Position numbers and translations under genes: made by a program. The notes under the pieces are model-generated. The model did no database searches. It worked only from the letters and a program-made list of their open reading frames with translations, and had not been told where the DNA came from. Positions 35,937-44,910 of a DNA stretch of 64,000 nucleotides are shown in pieces. The stretch is from Actinophytocola sp035995025. GTDB taxonomy: Bacteria; Actinomycetota; Actinomycetes; Mycobacteriales; Pseudonocardiaceae. The first letter of the stretch is position 1, and the number at the start of each line of letters is the position of its first letter. The stretch is from positions 7,164-71,163 of the forward strand of contig DASYKY010000027.1 of the NCBI GenBank assembly GCA_035995025.1. The letters are read 5' to 3'.

Positions 35937-36556
35937 TGGCCTCCGGCCCCCGAAATCCAGCGTACTTACGGGGACCGACAATTCCGCCGCGACCGCCTGA
36001 GAGCTGTGGACAATCGGCTGGGGGACCCCCGGATTCAACACTACGCCGAGGCACCGACAATTCCCGCACGAGCGCCTTAGAACTGTGGACAGTTCCCCGG
36101 GGGACCCCCGGTTTCAACACTACGCGCAAGGACTGACAGTCCTCGCACGGTCGCTTGAGAGCTGTGGACTAGCCGCCGAAGTTCGATTCCGACGTGACGC
36201 GAAAGGACCGGCCACTGCGAGCGCGAGCAGGCGAAACTGTCGGCAAGTCGCCGGGAATCACTGCCAAGTCACGACACTGACAATTCCGCCGCGACCGCCT
36301 GAGAACTGTGGACAACCGGCCAGGGGTCCCCCGGAATCAACACTACGCCGAGGCACCGACAATTCCGCCGCGACCGCCTGACAGCTGTGGACAACCGCCA
36401 GGAGTCCCGAATTCCACGCTACCGGCGCCCACCGACAATTCCGTACACGCAGGGCCACGACCTGTGGACAACTCCGGAAGTCGCGGGGCCCCCCGCTTTC
36501 CAGTCTACTGAGGATCACTGACGGAAACGGGCTCGTGGAGGCGGACTGTGGACAGG
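35937..36556 (+). repeat. Tandem repeat array, about 79-bp period, one DnaA-box-like site per unit
   Basis: The segment (A)CCGACAATTCCGCCGCGACC or a variant starts at about 35974, 36053, 36132, 36276, 36355 and 36431, so neighbouring units are 79, 79, 144, 79 and 76 bp apart. Box-like sites are TGTGGACAA at 36005, 36307, 36386 and 36463, TGTGGACAG at 36084 and 36547, and TGTGGACTA at 36163. Each unit also holds a GGGGACCCCCGG-type element; one, 36097-36111, is a perfect palindromic stem. The array fills the whole space between the two convergent genes and contains no credible gene. Confidence 0.9.
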
Positions 36557-36565
36557 TGGGGAAGA

Positions 36566-38074
36566 TCAACGGCGCTTTCCGTGTAGCAGCGTGATCAGCT
36601 TGGCCACCGTGGCGTCGGTTTTTGCCGTGCGGTTGAACGTCGTCAGCAGCAGGGGCGCGCGGAATCGCTGGCGGGCGATGGCCTTGGGGCGGGCGAACTC
36701 GCGCAGGCCCTCCGGGCCGTGGATTCGCCCGAAGCCGGAGTCGCCGATGCCGCCGAACGGCAGGGACGGGATCCCCGCGAAACTGATGACTCCGTTCACC
36801 GCGGTCATCCCGGACCGCAGGCGGCGGGCCAGCTCCATGCCGCGTGCCTTCGAGAAGACCGTGGACGCCAGGGCGTACCGGGAGTCGTTGGCCTTCGCGA
36901 TCGCCTCGTCCATGTCGCGGACCTTCGCGATCGTCAGCGTCGGGCCGAACGTCTCCTCGCGCACCGCCGCCGAGTCCTCCGGAACGTCGACCAGCACAGT
37001 CGGCTGGACGTACCGGTCGCCGACCGCGTCCTCGCCGCCGACCAGCGCGCGGCCGCCCCGCGAGAGGGCGTCCGCGATGTGCCGCTTGATGATCTTCAGC
37101 TGGGCCGGCATCGTGATCGGCCCGATCTTCGCCTCCGAGTCCGAGCCCGCGCGCACCGTCGACGCCACGTCGACGACCTTCGCGACGAACTCGTCGTAGA
37201 CCTTCTCGTGCACGTACACGCGCTCGACGCCCACGCACGTCTGGCCGGCGTTCGACATGCCGCCCCACACCGCCGCGTCGGCCGCCGCCGTGAGGTCGGC
37301 ATCCGCGTCGACCAGCAGCGCGTCCTTGCCGCCCGCCTCGATGAGCACCGGTGTCAGCGTCTCCGCGCACGCGGCCATGATCTTCTTGCCGGTCGCGGGC
37401 GAGCCGGTGAACGCGAGCTTGTCCACCCCGGCCCGGCACAGCGCCGCCCCGGTCTCGCCGAAGCCCGTGACCAGCTGGAACACCGGCCGCTCCGGCACCA
37501 CCTCGGCGAACGCGTCCGCCAGCCACCGGCCGACACCCGGCGTGTACTCCGACGGCTTGAACACCACCGCGTTGCCCGCCGCGAGCGCGTACGCGATGGA
37601 GCCCATCGGCGTGAACACCGGGTAGTTCCACGGCCCGATGACGCCGACGACCCCGAGCGGCTGGTACTCGACGGTCGCCGCCTGGTTGGCCATCAGCAGC
37701 CCGGCCGACCGGCGCTGCGAGCCCAGCACCTTGCGCGCGTGCTTCGCCGCCCACGCCGTGTGGTCGATCGCCAGCACGATCTCCAGCATCGCGTCGCCGT
37801 GCGGCTTGCCGGTCTCCGCGTGCACCAGCTCCGCCAGCTGCGCGGACCGCCGGGTCAGCACGCCCTTCCAGCGCTGCAGCCGTTCCTCGCGGCCGGCGAA
37901 CCCGAGCCCCGCCCACCAGGACGCCGCCGCGCGCGCCTCTGCGACGGCCGCCTCCACGTCGGACGCGGAGTGCACCGGGTGCGTGCCGACCACTTCGTCG
38001 GTCGCCGGGTCGAGCGACTCGAACGTCGCGGTCGGCTCGGCGGTGACGGCGGACTCGGCCTGGACGCTGGTCAT
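36566..38074 (-). CDS. Aldehyde dehydrogenase family protein
   Basis: A 502-residue NAD(P)-dependent aldehyde dehydrogenase. GVVGVIGPWNYPVFTPMGSIAYALAAGNAVVFKPSEYTP is the cofactor segment, FTGSPATGKKIM the glycine turn, VLIEAGGKDALLV the general-base Glu and GGMSNAGQTCVGVERVYV the catalytic Cys. The C-terminal PFGGIGDSGFGRIHGPEGLREFARPKAI is family-typical. The substrate is unassigned. The ATG at 38074 is preferred to one ten codons upstream because its GAGG-type site fits better. The stop is 10 bp from the repeat array. Confidence 0.94.
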   Translation of the reverse strand: MTSVQAESAVTAEPTATFESLDPATDEVVGTHPVHSASDVEAAVAEARAAASWWAGLGFAGREERLQRWKGVLTRRSAQLAELVHAETGKPHGDAMLEIVLAIDHTAWAAKHARKVLGSQRRSAGLLMANQAATVEYQPLGVVGVIGPWNYPVFTPMGSIAYALAAGNAVVFKPSEYTPGVGRWLADAFAEVVPERPVFQLVTGFGETGAALCRAGVDKLAFTGSPATGKKIMAACAETLTPVLIEAGGKDALLVDADADLTAAADAAVWGGMSNAGQTCVGVERVYVHEKVYDEFVAKVVDVASTVRAGSDSEAKIGPITMPAQLKIIKRHIADALSRGGRALVGGEDAVGDRYVQPTVLVDVPEDSAAVREETFGPTLTIAKVRDMDEAIAKANDSRYALASTVFSKARGMELARRLRSGMTAVNGVISFAGIPSLPFGGIGDSGFGRIHGPEGLREFARPKAIARQRFRAPLLLTTFNRTAKTDATVAKLITLLHGKRR

Positions 38075-38144
38075 GCGGTCCTCCCTGGTCGGCTGCCACC
38101 TCACGCTACTCGTCGGTAGCGGGCGGCGCGACTAGCCTGGCGCC

Positions 38145-38786
38145 GTGCGGATCACTCACTTCGGCCACTCGTGCGTGCTGCTCGACACGGGCTCGACCCG
38201 GCTGCTGTTCGACCCCGGCGTGTTCTCCGCGGGCTTCGAGGAGCTGCGCGACCTCGACGCCATCCTGATCACCCACCAGCACTTCGACCACCTCGACGCC
38301 GAACGGCTGCCGGCGCTGGTCGCGGCGAACCCGAAGGTAACGCTGGTCGTGGACCCGGGCTCGGTCGAGGAGACCGGCAAGCTCGGCCTCTCCGCCGAGC
38401 GCGTCGCGCCGGGCGACTCGCTGACGCTCGGCGGCGCGGCGGTCTCGGTGGTCGGCGGCGAGCACGCGATCATCCACCCGTCGGTGCCGATGCCGCCGAA
38501 CATCGGCTACGTCGTCGACCACGGCGCCTTCTACCACCCGGGCGACGCGCTGTTCGTGCCCGAGCAGAAGGTGGACGTGCTGGGCCTGCCGACGGCGGCG
38601 CCCTGGCTGAAGACCGGCGAGGCCGTCGACTTCCTGCGCGCCGTCGGTCCGCGCGTGGCGGTGCCGATCCACGAGGGCCTGCTGAACGACACCGGCCGGC
38701 AGCTGACCTACGGCTGGTTCTCCCGGATGGTCCCGGACGGCGGCACGGTCGCGGTGCTCACGCCGCGCGCGCCGACTTCCCTCTGA
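38145..38786 (+). CDS. UlaG-like metallo-beta-lactamase-fold hydrolase
   Basis: A 213-residue protein starting with the GTG of VRITHFGHSCVLLDTGSTRLLFDPGVFSAG. Its metal motif is ILITHQHFDHLDAERL (HxHxDH-type), with GGEHAIIHPSVPMPPNIGY and the later PIHEGLLNDTGRQLTYG. UlaG-like members are lactone or phosphoester hydrolases; no substrate is evident. Divergent from the aldehyde dehydrogenase gene and overlapping the convergent DUF2334 gene by 29 bp. Confidence 0.9.
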   Translation: MRITHFGHSCVLLDTGSTRLLFDPGVFSAGFEELRDLDAILITHQHFDHLDAERLPALVAANPKVTLVVDPGSVEETGKLGLSAERVAPGDSLTLGGAAVSVVGGEHAIIHPSVPMPPNIGYVVDHGAFYHPGDALFVPEQKVDVLGLPTAAPWLKTGEAVDFLRAVGPRVAVPIHEGLLNDTGRQLTYGWFSRMVPDGGTVAVLTPRAPTSL

Positions 38787-39480
38787 CCAGCAGCTCGGGG
38801 TAGGTGAGCGCGCCGGCGCCGTGGTGTAGCGCGATGTCCACAGCGTCGAGCAGTGCCTGGCGCGGACCGGAGCGGACGAGGTCGGCGGTGTCGACCGCCA
38901 GGCGCACCAGCCCGCCGCGACGGGCGGTCCTGGCCGCGCCCATGACGAGCGCGAAGCACCACCACGGCTCGGTCCGCTCGCCGAACCCGAAGCCCAGCAC
39001 ACGTCCCCTGTGGATGGTCCCGGCGCGCAGGTCGCGCACGCTGACGAGGTCGGCGCACATCGCGAATCCCTTGCGCCGCAACGCGATCACCGTGCCCGGC
39101 GAGGCGAGCCAGCGCGGCGGCACGAAGCCGTCCGGCCGCAGGGCGAGGCGTTCCATGGTGGTGCCCGCAGCGATCAGGCGCAGGCCGGCCTCATGCGCGG
39201 GCAACGCGGCGAACTCGGCGCGCCGCCGCCCGACGATCGCACGCGGCTCGCTGTTGTGGTCGTAGCCGTGCTGCAGCAGCGCGTCGCCAGCGGCGCGGCG
39301 TTCGCGGACCCAGTCGAGGACCGGGGCCGGCTGGTCGGTGCCGGCGACCCGCGGGGCCAGCAGCAGCGACAGCGGCACGCCGCGGGCGGCGAGCTCGTCG
39401 CTCAGTTCGGCTCCGCGGTCCAGCGTCCTGGCGTTGATTCCCGACAGCGACACGAGCATTTGGGCGGTCACGCTCCCCAT
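38758..39480 (-). CDS. DUF2334-type polysaccharide deacetylase-like protein
   Basis: A 240-residue protein. MLVSLSGINARTLDRGAELSDELAARGVPLSLLLAPRV and WVRERRAAGDALLQHGYDHNSEPRAIVGRRRAEF are the deacetylase-barrel segments with an HGYDH-like metal motif; RLALRPDGFVPPRWLASPGTVIALRRKGFAMCAD follows. No leader is seen, so it is probably cytoplasmic. Actinobacterial members are of unknown function. It precedes no operon partner; its 3' end overlaps the metallo-hydrolase gene. Confidence 0.85.
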   Translation of the reverse strand: MGSVTAQMLVSLSGINARTLDRGAELSDELAARGVPLSLLLAPRVAGTDQPAPVLDWVRERRAAGDALLQHGYDHNSEPRAIVGRRRAEFAALPAHEAGLRLIAAGTTMERLALRPDGFVPPRWLASPGTVIALRRKGFAMCADLVSVRDLRAGTIHRGRVLGFGFGERTEPWWCFALVMGAARTARRGGLVRLAVDTADLVRSGPRQALLDAVDIALHHGAGALTYPELLVRGKSARAA

Positions 39481-39544
39481 GACGCCATGCTCGGATGACG
39501 GCGGCCTGACGCCGAGGTGACACGCCAGCACCGATCGGGCGAAC

Positions 39545-40360
39545 CTATCCGGCGCGGGCAAAGAGGACGAGCACCTGGTCACCGGGTTCGGCGCCGAACT
39601 CGTTCGCCGCCGAGCCGCCGTCGATGGCGAGCGCGACCCGGCCAGCGGAGTCGACGTAGACGAGCAGGGTCTCCTGCCCGGCGTCGTGGAAGGTCCGGCC
39701 GACGTCGGCGGTGACGGAGCGGCCGCCGAGGTTGACGTGCGCGGAACGGCCCGGGTGCGCGCCGGCGGCGTCGAGGTCCGCGCCGGTGGCGGCGAGCTGG
39801 ATGTTGCCGAAGTTGTCGATGGCGCGGATCTCGGTGGTCAGCTTTCCGTGCTCCACCAGGGTTTCCGGCTCGGGGATGCGGACGAGCGACGCGACGTCGA
39901 GCGCGGCGCCGAAGTTCTCGGGCGCGATGCCGGCGGCGAGGTGCGCGGCGGCGGGGGCGAAGACGTCGCGGCCGTGGAAGGTCGCGGAGACGCGGGAGAG
40001 CTGGTAGGCGGGCTCGGTGAGCTCGTAGGCGCCGCGGACACCGCCGAGCGCCTCGGCGGCGGGGACGAGCAGGCCGTTGTCGGGTCCGACGAGCAGTCCT
40101 TCGGCGACGACGAGGACGACGCCGCGCCGGTCGGTGCCGACGCCCGGATCGACGACCGCGAGGTGCACGGCGGACGGCAGGTAGGGCACGGTCTGGGCGA
40201 GGATGGCCCCGCCGCGGCGGACGTCCTGCGGCGGCACGGTGTGGCTGACGTGCAGGACGCGAGGCCCGGGCGCGACCCGCGCGATGACCCCCTCGCAGGC
40301 CGCGACGAACCCGTCGTCAATGCCGTAGTCGGTCGTGAACGAGATCCAGTCGTACCCCAT
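39545..40360 (-). CDS. SAM hydroxide adenosyltransferase (DUF62 family)
   Basis: A 271-residue enzyme. YDWISFTTDYGIDDGFVAACEGVIARVAPGPRVLHVSHTVPPQDV opens the DUF62 fold; LAVVDPGVGTDRRGVVLVVAEGLLVGPDNGLLVPA is the trimer and active-site segment. VSATFHGRDVFAPAAAHLA and EIRAIDNFGNIQLAATG complete it. The family hydrolyses S-adenosylmethionine to adenosine and methionine and is related to the fluorinase. The ATG at 40360 is chosen because longer frames read into the repeat at 40.39 kb. Confidence 0.95.
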   Translation of the reverse strand: MGYDWISFTTDYGIDDGFVAACEGVIARVAPGPRVLHVSHTVPPQDVRRGGAILAQTVPYLPSAVHLAVVDPGVGTDRRGVVLVVAEGLLVGPDNGLLVPAAEALGGVRGAYELTEPAYQLSRVSATFHGRDVFAPAAAHLAAGIAPENFGAALDVASLVRIPEPETLVEHGKLTTEIRAIDNFGNIQLAATGADLDAAGAHPGRSAHVNLGGRSVTADVGRTFHDAGQETLLVYVDSAGRVALAIDGGSAANEFGAEPGDQVLVLFARAG

Positions 40361-40381
40361 CCCCACAGTCTGACCGACCCC

Positions 40382-40536
40382 GAACCTCCCCCGCGCGCAC
40401 ACGCGCGTGCAGAACGCAAGAAACGCAGACCCCCACCCTGTCCCGGGGGCGTCCCTCGATGCCAGTCTACCGGCACCCCCCGACAAAACGGCTGGTCACG
40501 CGCTTCCTGTGGACAACTCGCGCGGTTGTGGACAAG
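40382..40536 (+). repeat. Dispersed intergenic repeat, copy 2, with two DnaA-box-like sites
   Basis: 40418-40542 matches 15704-15828 with five mismatches and no gaps by eye, so the two are the same element. TGTGGACAA occurs at 40508-40516 and 40527-40535, 19 bp apart as in copy 1. The second box again ends one base before a minus-strand stop codon, here the MOSC gene's. It lies between the MOSC gene end and the start of the SAM hydrolase gene, so it may also hold that gene's promoter. Confidence 0.9.
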
Positions 40537-41337
40537 TCAGAGCGCGAGCGGGTCGCCGACCGCGATCTCGCCCGCTTGGTCGACCGCCAGCTTGATGCCG
40601 AAGCTCACGCCGCCGTCCGGGTCGCGGCGGAACGTGGCCAGGGTGCGGAGCGGTTCCGGGCCTGCCTTCTCGCCGCTGGCCTGGTCCACCATCGTGACCT
40701 GGCAACGGACGTCCGGCTTCACGTACCGCAGCCGCGTGCTGCCGACGCCGAGCACCCCCCAGCCGTCCTCCGCGAACGGTGCCGGCACGTCGCTCACCAC
40801 GATGTTCGGGCGGAAGCGGGCCATCGGCACCGGCTCGGCGCCGCGCTCCAGGATGCGTGCGTTCAGGTCGTCCAAAGAGGACAGCGTGGTCAGGTGCAGC
40901 GGCGTCGAGTCGGCGTACGCGATCGGGCCGTGGCGCTCATCGACGCGACGCTCGTGGTCGTCCGGCACGCGCATCAGCCGCACCGGCTCGCCGAGCACGG
41001 CGCTGCCCCACTCGGCCGCGTCGTCGCCCTGGTCGACGCCGAAGCCCGCCCACTTGTGCACGGTGACCGGCACGCGCGGACCGTCGCCGCGCACGTCGAC
41101 GGTCACGTCGCCGTGCCCGGGCGCGGCGAGCGTCAGCTTGGAGCCGTCGTGCACGACGGCCGGCCGCACGACCGCGAGCCGCGGGGTCCGGCGCTGGCTG
41201 CGGAAGGTGCCGTCGGGCGCGACGAACATGAAGGCGCGGTCGTGCACGGGCCCGGTCCCGACGACGTCGAGCCGCGGCATGGACACGCCAGCACAGCCCT
41301 TGACCGGGTAGTAATGCAACGCGGATACGGTCGCCAC
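40537..41337 (-). CDS. MOSC-domain protein with N-terminal beta-barrel domain
   Basis: A 266-residue protein. The N-terminal domain (VATVSALHYYPVKGCAGVSMPRLDVVGTGPVHDRAFMFVAPDGTFRSQRRTPRLA) is the MOSC-N beta barrel; the C-terminal domain has MARFRPNIVVSDVPAPFAEDGWGVLGVGSTRLRYVKPDVRCQVTMVDQASGEKAGPEPLRTLATFR, which includes the Cys that accepts or carries sulfur. Related proteins insert sulfur into the molybdenum cofactor or reduce N-hydroxylated compounds. The GTG at 41337 fits the family N-terminus. Lies 19 bp after purB. Confidence 0.92.
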   Translation of the reverse strand: MATVSALHYYPVKGCAGVSMPRLDVVGTGPVHDRAFMFVAPDGTFRSQRRTPRLAVVRPAVVHDGSKLTLAAPGHGDVTVDVRGDGPRVPVTVHKWAGFGVDQGDDAAEWGSAVLGEPVRLMRVPDDHERRVDERHGPIAYADSTPLHLTTLSSLDDLNARILERGAEPVPMARFRPNIVVSDVPAPFAEDGWGVLGVGSTRLRYVKPDVRCQVTMVDQASGEKAGPEPLRTLATFRRDPDGGVSFGIKLAVDQAGEIAVGDPLAL

Positions 41338-41356
41338 CCGACCACGGTAACCGGCG

Positions 41357-42784
41357 CTACAGGATGGCCGCTGGGGAATATCCCGCGGCGCCCTCGAAGC
41401 GGCCGACCACCTCGCCGACCCGCTTGACCACGGCAGCGACCTGCGCACCCGCCACGCCGGTGAACGACAGCCGGTCGGCCAGCAGCTCGTCGAGGGCCGC
41501 CCGGTCGAGCGGGATGCGCGGGTCGGCGGCGAGCCGGTCGAGCAGGTCGTTGCGCTCCTGGCCCTGCTCACGCATCGCGAGCGCCGTTGCGACGGCGTGC
41601 TCCTTGACCGCCTCGTGCGCGGTCTCCCGGCCGACGCCCGCGCGGACCAGTGCCATGAGGACCTTCGTGGTGGCGAGGAACGGCAGGTACCGGTCCAGCT
41701 CGCGGGCGATCACCGCCGGGTACGCGCCGAAGCCGTCGAGCACGGTCAGGAACGTCTCGAGCAGACCGTCGAGCGCGAAGAACGCGTCCGGCAACGCGAC
41801 CCGGCGCACCACCGAGCACGACACGTCGCCCTCGTTCCACTGGTCGCCCGCCAGCTCGCCGGTCATCGAGGCGTAGCCGCGCAGGATCACCGCGAAGCCG
41901 TTGACGCGTTCGCTGGAGCGGGTGTTCATCTTGTGCGGCATGGCGGACGAGCCGACCTGGCCCGCCCGGAAGCCCTCGGTCGCGAGCTCGTGGCCGACCA
42001 TCAGCCGGATCGTCTTCGCCAGCGACGACGGCGCGGCGGCGAGCTGCACGAGGGTGGACACGACCTCGTAGTCGAGCGAGCGCGGGTAGACCTGGCCGAC
42101 CGAGTCGAAGACCCTCGTGAACCCCAGGTGCGCGGCCACCCTGCGCTGCAGCTCGTCCAGTGTGGACAGATCGCCGCCGAACAGGTCGAGCATGTCCTGC
42201 CCGGTGCCGACCGGGCCCTGGATGCCACGCAGCGGGTAGCGCTCGAGCAGACCGTCGAGGCGCTCGAACCCGACGAGCAGCTCCTCGGCGGCGGACGCGA
42301 ACCGCTTGCCGAGCGTGGTGGCCTGCGCGGCGACGTTGTGCGAGCGGCCGGCCATGACCAGGTCACCGTGCTCGGCGGCGAGCGTGGCCAGCCGGGACAG
42401 CACGGCGACGACCCGGGCGCGGACGAGCACCAGCGAGTCGCGGATCTGCAGCTGCTCGACGTTCTCGGTGAGGTCGCGCGAGGTCATGCCCTTGTGGATC
42501 TGCTCGTGGCCGGCGAGCGCGCTGAACTCCTCGATTCGCGCCTTGACGTCGTGCAGCGTGACCCGCTCGCGGGCGGCGATCGAGGAGAGGTCGACCTGGT
42601 CGGCGATCCGCTCGTAGTCGGCGATCACCCCGTCGTCCACCGGGACGCCGAGGTCGGCCTGCGCCTTGAGCACCGCGATCCACAACCGCCGCTCGAGCCT
42701 GATCTTGTGCTCGGCGGACCAGAGGGTGGCGAGCTCGGCCGAGGCGTAGCGGTCGGCGAGGACGTTGGCGATGCGCGGCTTCAC
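41357..42784 (-). CDS. purB: Adenylosuccinate lyase
   Basis: A 475-residue lyase that removes fumarate from SAICAR and from adenylosuccinate. The fumarase-superfamily signature is GSSAMPHKMNTRSSERV, and the active-site loop before it is VSTLVQLAAAPSSLAKTIRLM; AGRSHNVAAQATTLGKRFA and HEQIHKGMTSRDLTENVEQLQIRDSL are also conserved. The start is a GTG. It is transcribed toward the MOSC gene and lies 23 bp from the TetR gene's stop. Confidence 0.97.
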   Translation of the reverse strand: MKPRIANVLADRYASAELATLWSAEHKIRLERRLWIAVLKAQADLGVPVDDGVIADYERIADQVDLSSIAARERVTLHDVKARIEEFSALAGHEQIHKGMTSRDLTENVEQLQIRDSLVLVRARVVAVLSRLATLAAEHGDLVMAGRSHNVAAQATTLGKRFASAAEELLVGFERLDGLLERYPLRGIQGPVGTGQDMLDLFGGDLSTLDELQRRVAAHLGFTRVFDSVGQVYPRSLDYEVVSTLVQLAAAPSSLAKTIRLMVGHELATEGFRAGQVGSSAMPHKMNTRSSERVNGFAVILRGYASMTGELAGDQWNEGDVSCSVVRRVALPDAFFALDGLLETFLTVLDGFGAYPAVIARELDRYLPFLATTKVLMALVRAGVGRETAHEAVKEHAVATALAMREQGQERNDLLDRLAADPRIPLDRAALDELLADRLSFTGVAGAQVAAVVKRVGEVVGRFEGAAGYSPAAIL

Positions 42785-42807
42785 GTTTGCCCAGCTTACC
42801 TAGGGCG

Positions 42808-43395
42808 TCAGGGGGCGAGGAACTCGCGCAGCATGCGCCGGGCCGCCCCGCGCGGGTCCGGGTCGACCTCGATCAGCGCGTTCACCACGGAACCGTCGAC
42901 CAGCGCGATGAGGTGCTCGAGCCGGCGCTCGTCGACCTCGATGCCGGACCGGGCGAAGACCTGCAGCAGCAGCCCGCGCAGCTCGGCACCCAGCGTGTGC
43001 ATGAGCGGCCGCAGGTACGGGCGGCGGAACGTCGCGACCAGCCGCTCGTAGCGCAGCAGCACCAGCTCGGCGTCCCGGTCGCCGGCCGGCGGGCCCAGCA
43101 GCTGGTCCAGCATCAGCTCGACGACCGCGTCGACGCCGCGCGGGCGGGCCGGCAGCGCGGCGAGCTGCGCGGTGCCGCGGACCAGCTCACCGCGGGCGTG
43201 ATGCTCGACGGCGGCCGCGATCAGCTCGTCCAGCGAGTCGAAGTAGTAGGTGGTCGACGACAGCGGCAGGCCCGCCCGCTCGGCGACCGCGCGATGGCGA
43301 ACGTGGTCGAAGCCGCGCTCGATCAGGAGTTCCGCCGCCGCCTCGGCCAGTGCCTGGCGGCGGCGTTCGCCCTTGGGTGTGCTGGCGGCCGTCAT
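42808..43395 (-). CDS. TetR-family transcriptional regulator
   Basis: A 195-residue repressor-type protein. The helix-turn-helix is RRRQALAEAAAELLIERGFDHVRHRAVAERAGLPLSSTTYYFDSLDELIAAAVE, and the remaining helices form the ligand domain (VDAVVELMLDQLLGPPAGDRDAELVLLRYERLVATF). The target is unknown. The ATG at 43395 is 44 bp from the neighbouring membrane-protein stop. Purine genes downstream are unlikely targets, but the position just before purB should be noted. Confidence 0.93.
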   Translation of the reverse strand: MTAASTPKGERRRQALAEAAAELLIERGFDHVRHRAVAERAGLPLSSTTYYFDSLDELIAAAVEHHARGELVRGTAQLAALPARPRGVDAVVELMLDQLLGPPAGDRDAELVLLRYERLVATFRRPYLRPLMHTLGAELRGLLLQVFARSGIEVDERRLEHLIALVDGSVVNALIEVDPDPRGAARRMLREFLAP

Positions 43396-43440
43396 GTCCG
43401 AACAGATCGTGCCAGGTCGCCGTCACCGTCGGCGCAACTG

Positions 43441-44217
43441 TCAGAGATCGTCGGCGATCTCGTTGGCAACCTGTTGTACCTCGTCGCCGAACGGGGCGAT
43501 CTCGCCATCCATCCGCGGCTCGCTGACGACCACGACCATCCGGCCGTCGGCCATGGTGGCAGTGGCCTGCTGGGCGCCCTTCGGGAGGTTGCTCCATTCG
43601 GGTGACGGCTGGTCCGACGGCACGACGACGGCCGAGAAGGAGCCCGACTGGCCGCTGTCGACGACGCGGAACATGGCTCCCACGGAACCCGGAGGGCAGA
43701 CCAGCTCGACGGACTCTGCGCTGGTCGCGGTGATTTTTGCGGCGGCCGGGAGCTCGCCCGCGAGGGCAGCAGCGAGCTCCCGGTCCGCCTGTTGGCACCC
43801 GCTAGGGGTGCTACCGGGCCCCGCAGGCCCGGCGTCCCCACTCGAAGGGCGGCCCTGCTTCCGCGTCTCCGAGGGGGAGTTCTGGGGGACGTTCTCACGC
43901 TCCGCTTTCGGAGAGTCAGCATCGCCCTCTTGTGGTAACTCGTACGGAGCAGCGCTTGTGTTACTGCCCGCGCCTGCCGCGCTTGAGTCATTCGTCTGTT
44001 CGGCCGAGTGTGGCCCTGTCCACAATGCCATGCCGAGCGCCGTCGCGCTCGCCAGGAGCACCACACCAAAGGCTGAACCCGTGAGAATTCCGTTTCGCCG
44101 GCGGATGCGCTGGCGTTCCGACTCGCGGGAGATGTCGCTCTCGTCGAACGACGGCGGCGGCGTGTCGGCGACCACGTCGTGCAGCAGCTCGGCCAACTTA
44201 CGCTCGTCCATCGACAT
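43441..44217 (-). CDS. Single-pass membrane protein, probable partner of the adjacent sigma factor
   Basis: A 258-residue protein. A short cytoplasmic N-terminus (ERKLAELLHDVVADTPPPSFDESDISRESERQRIRRR) is followed by one membrane segment (NGILTGSAFGVVLLASATALGMALW), then a Ser/Pro/Gly-rich linker and a small globular end that begins CQQADRELAAALAGELPAAAKITATSAESVELVCPPGS. It starts 24 bp after the sigma gene stop, so it is probably cotranscribed. Membrane anti-sigma-like partners have this layout, but no zinc-binding anti-sigma motif is visible, so the role is inferred from position. Confidence 0.7.
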   Translation of the reverse strand: MSMDERKLAELLHDVVADTPPPSFDESDISRESERQRIRRRNGILTGSAFGVVLLASATALGMALWTGPHSAEQTNDSSAAGAGSNTSAAPYELPQEGDADSPKAERENVPQNSPSETRKQGRPSSGDAGPAGPGSTPSGCQQADRELAAALAGELPAAAKITATSAESVELVCPPGSVGAMFRVVDSGQSGSFSAVVVPSDQPSPEWSNLPKGAQQATATMADGRMVVVVSEPRMDGEIAPFGDEVQQVANEIADDL

Positions 44218-44241
44218 CCACCTCCTCCGTCAACTCGTCCG

Positions 44242-44760
44242 TCACATCGCCGACTTGAGGTCGTCGGCGGTGTCCCCGAGTGCCTCCCGCAGTGCGGTCA
44301 GGCCCCGGGACGTCTGGCTCTTCACGGTGCCCTCGGAGCACTTCAGCGCCTCGGCCGTGCCCGCGACGTCCAGTCCTTCGAGGAACCGCAGCACGAGCAC
44401 CGCCCGCTGCCGCGGTGGCACCCGGCGCAGACCGTCGAGCAGTGCCGCGCGCGTGGCGACCGTGTTGCCGATCTCGCCGGCGGGGTGCGGCACGTCCGGC
44501 ACCTCGTCGACGAACCGTTCCCGCCGCCAGGGGCGCCGGGACTCGTCGATCACCGCGCGCACCAGCGTCCGGCGGACGTAGGCGTCCAGGGCTCCTCGGT
44601 CCCGGATCTTTCGCCATCTCCGGTGCAGCGCGACGAACGCGGTCTGCGCGAGGTCGTCCGCGCGGTGCCAGTCGCCGCAGAGCAGGTACGCGGAACGTCG
44701 CACGGCATCCCGCCGCGCCACGAAGTACTCCGCGAAGTCCTGCTCGTCGCGCTCTTCCAC
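44242..44760 (-). CDS. SigE-family RNA polymerase sigma-70 factor (ECF type)
   Basis: A 172-residue sigma factor. Region 2 is QDFAEYFVARRDAVRRSAYLLCGDWHRADDLAQTAFVALHRRWRKIRDRGALDAYVRRTLVR; region 4 is LLDGLRRVPPRQRAVLVLRFLEGLDVAGTAEALKCSEGTVKSQTSRGLTALREAL. The GTG at 44760 has GCGGAGAGA upstream and is preferred over an ATG 63 bp earlier. Members of this group respond to cell-surface stress; the next gene encodes a membrane protein that could hold it. Confidence 0.94.
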   Translation of the reverse strand: MEERDEQDFAEYFVARRDAVRRSAYLLCGDWHRADDLAQTAFVALHRRWRKIRDRGALDAYVRRTLVRAVIDESRRPWRRERFVDEVPDVPHPAGEIGNTVATRAALLDGLRRVPPRQRAVLVLRFLEGLDVAGTAEALKCSEGTVKSQTSRGLTALREALGDTADDLKSAM

Positions 44761-44910
44761 GCGGACTCTCTCCGCTCGTCGTCTGCATACCGGGGACGGA
44801 ACTTGTGCGCTCCACGGTTGCACGGACCGTCAGTCGAGATTCACGCCACCCCCAGAGACGTCCGAGGTGCCCGTGAGGATGCCTGTCACGCCATGTGGTG
44901 TGATCGGATC

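Noticed and set aside
35937..36556. Array as a CRISPR array
   Set aside because: Units are about 79 bp with partly conserved sequence throughout rather than short identical repeats with unique spacers, and no cas genes are in view.
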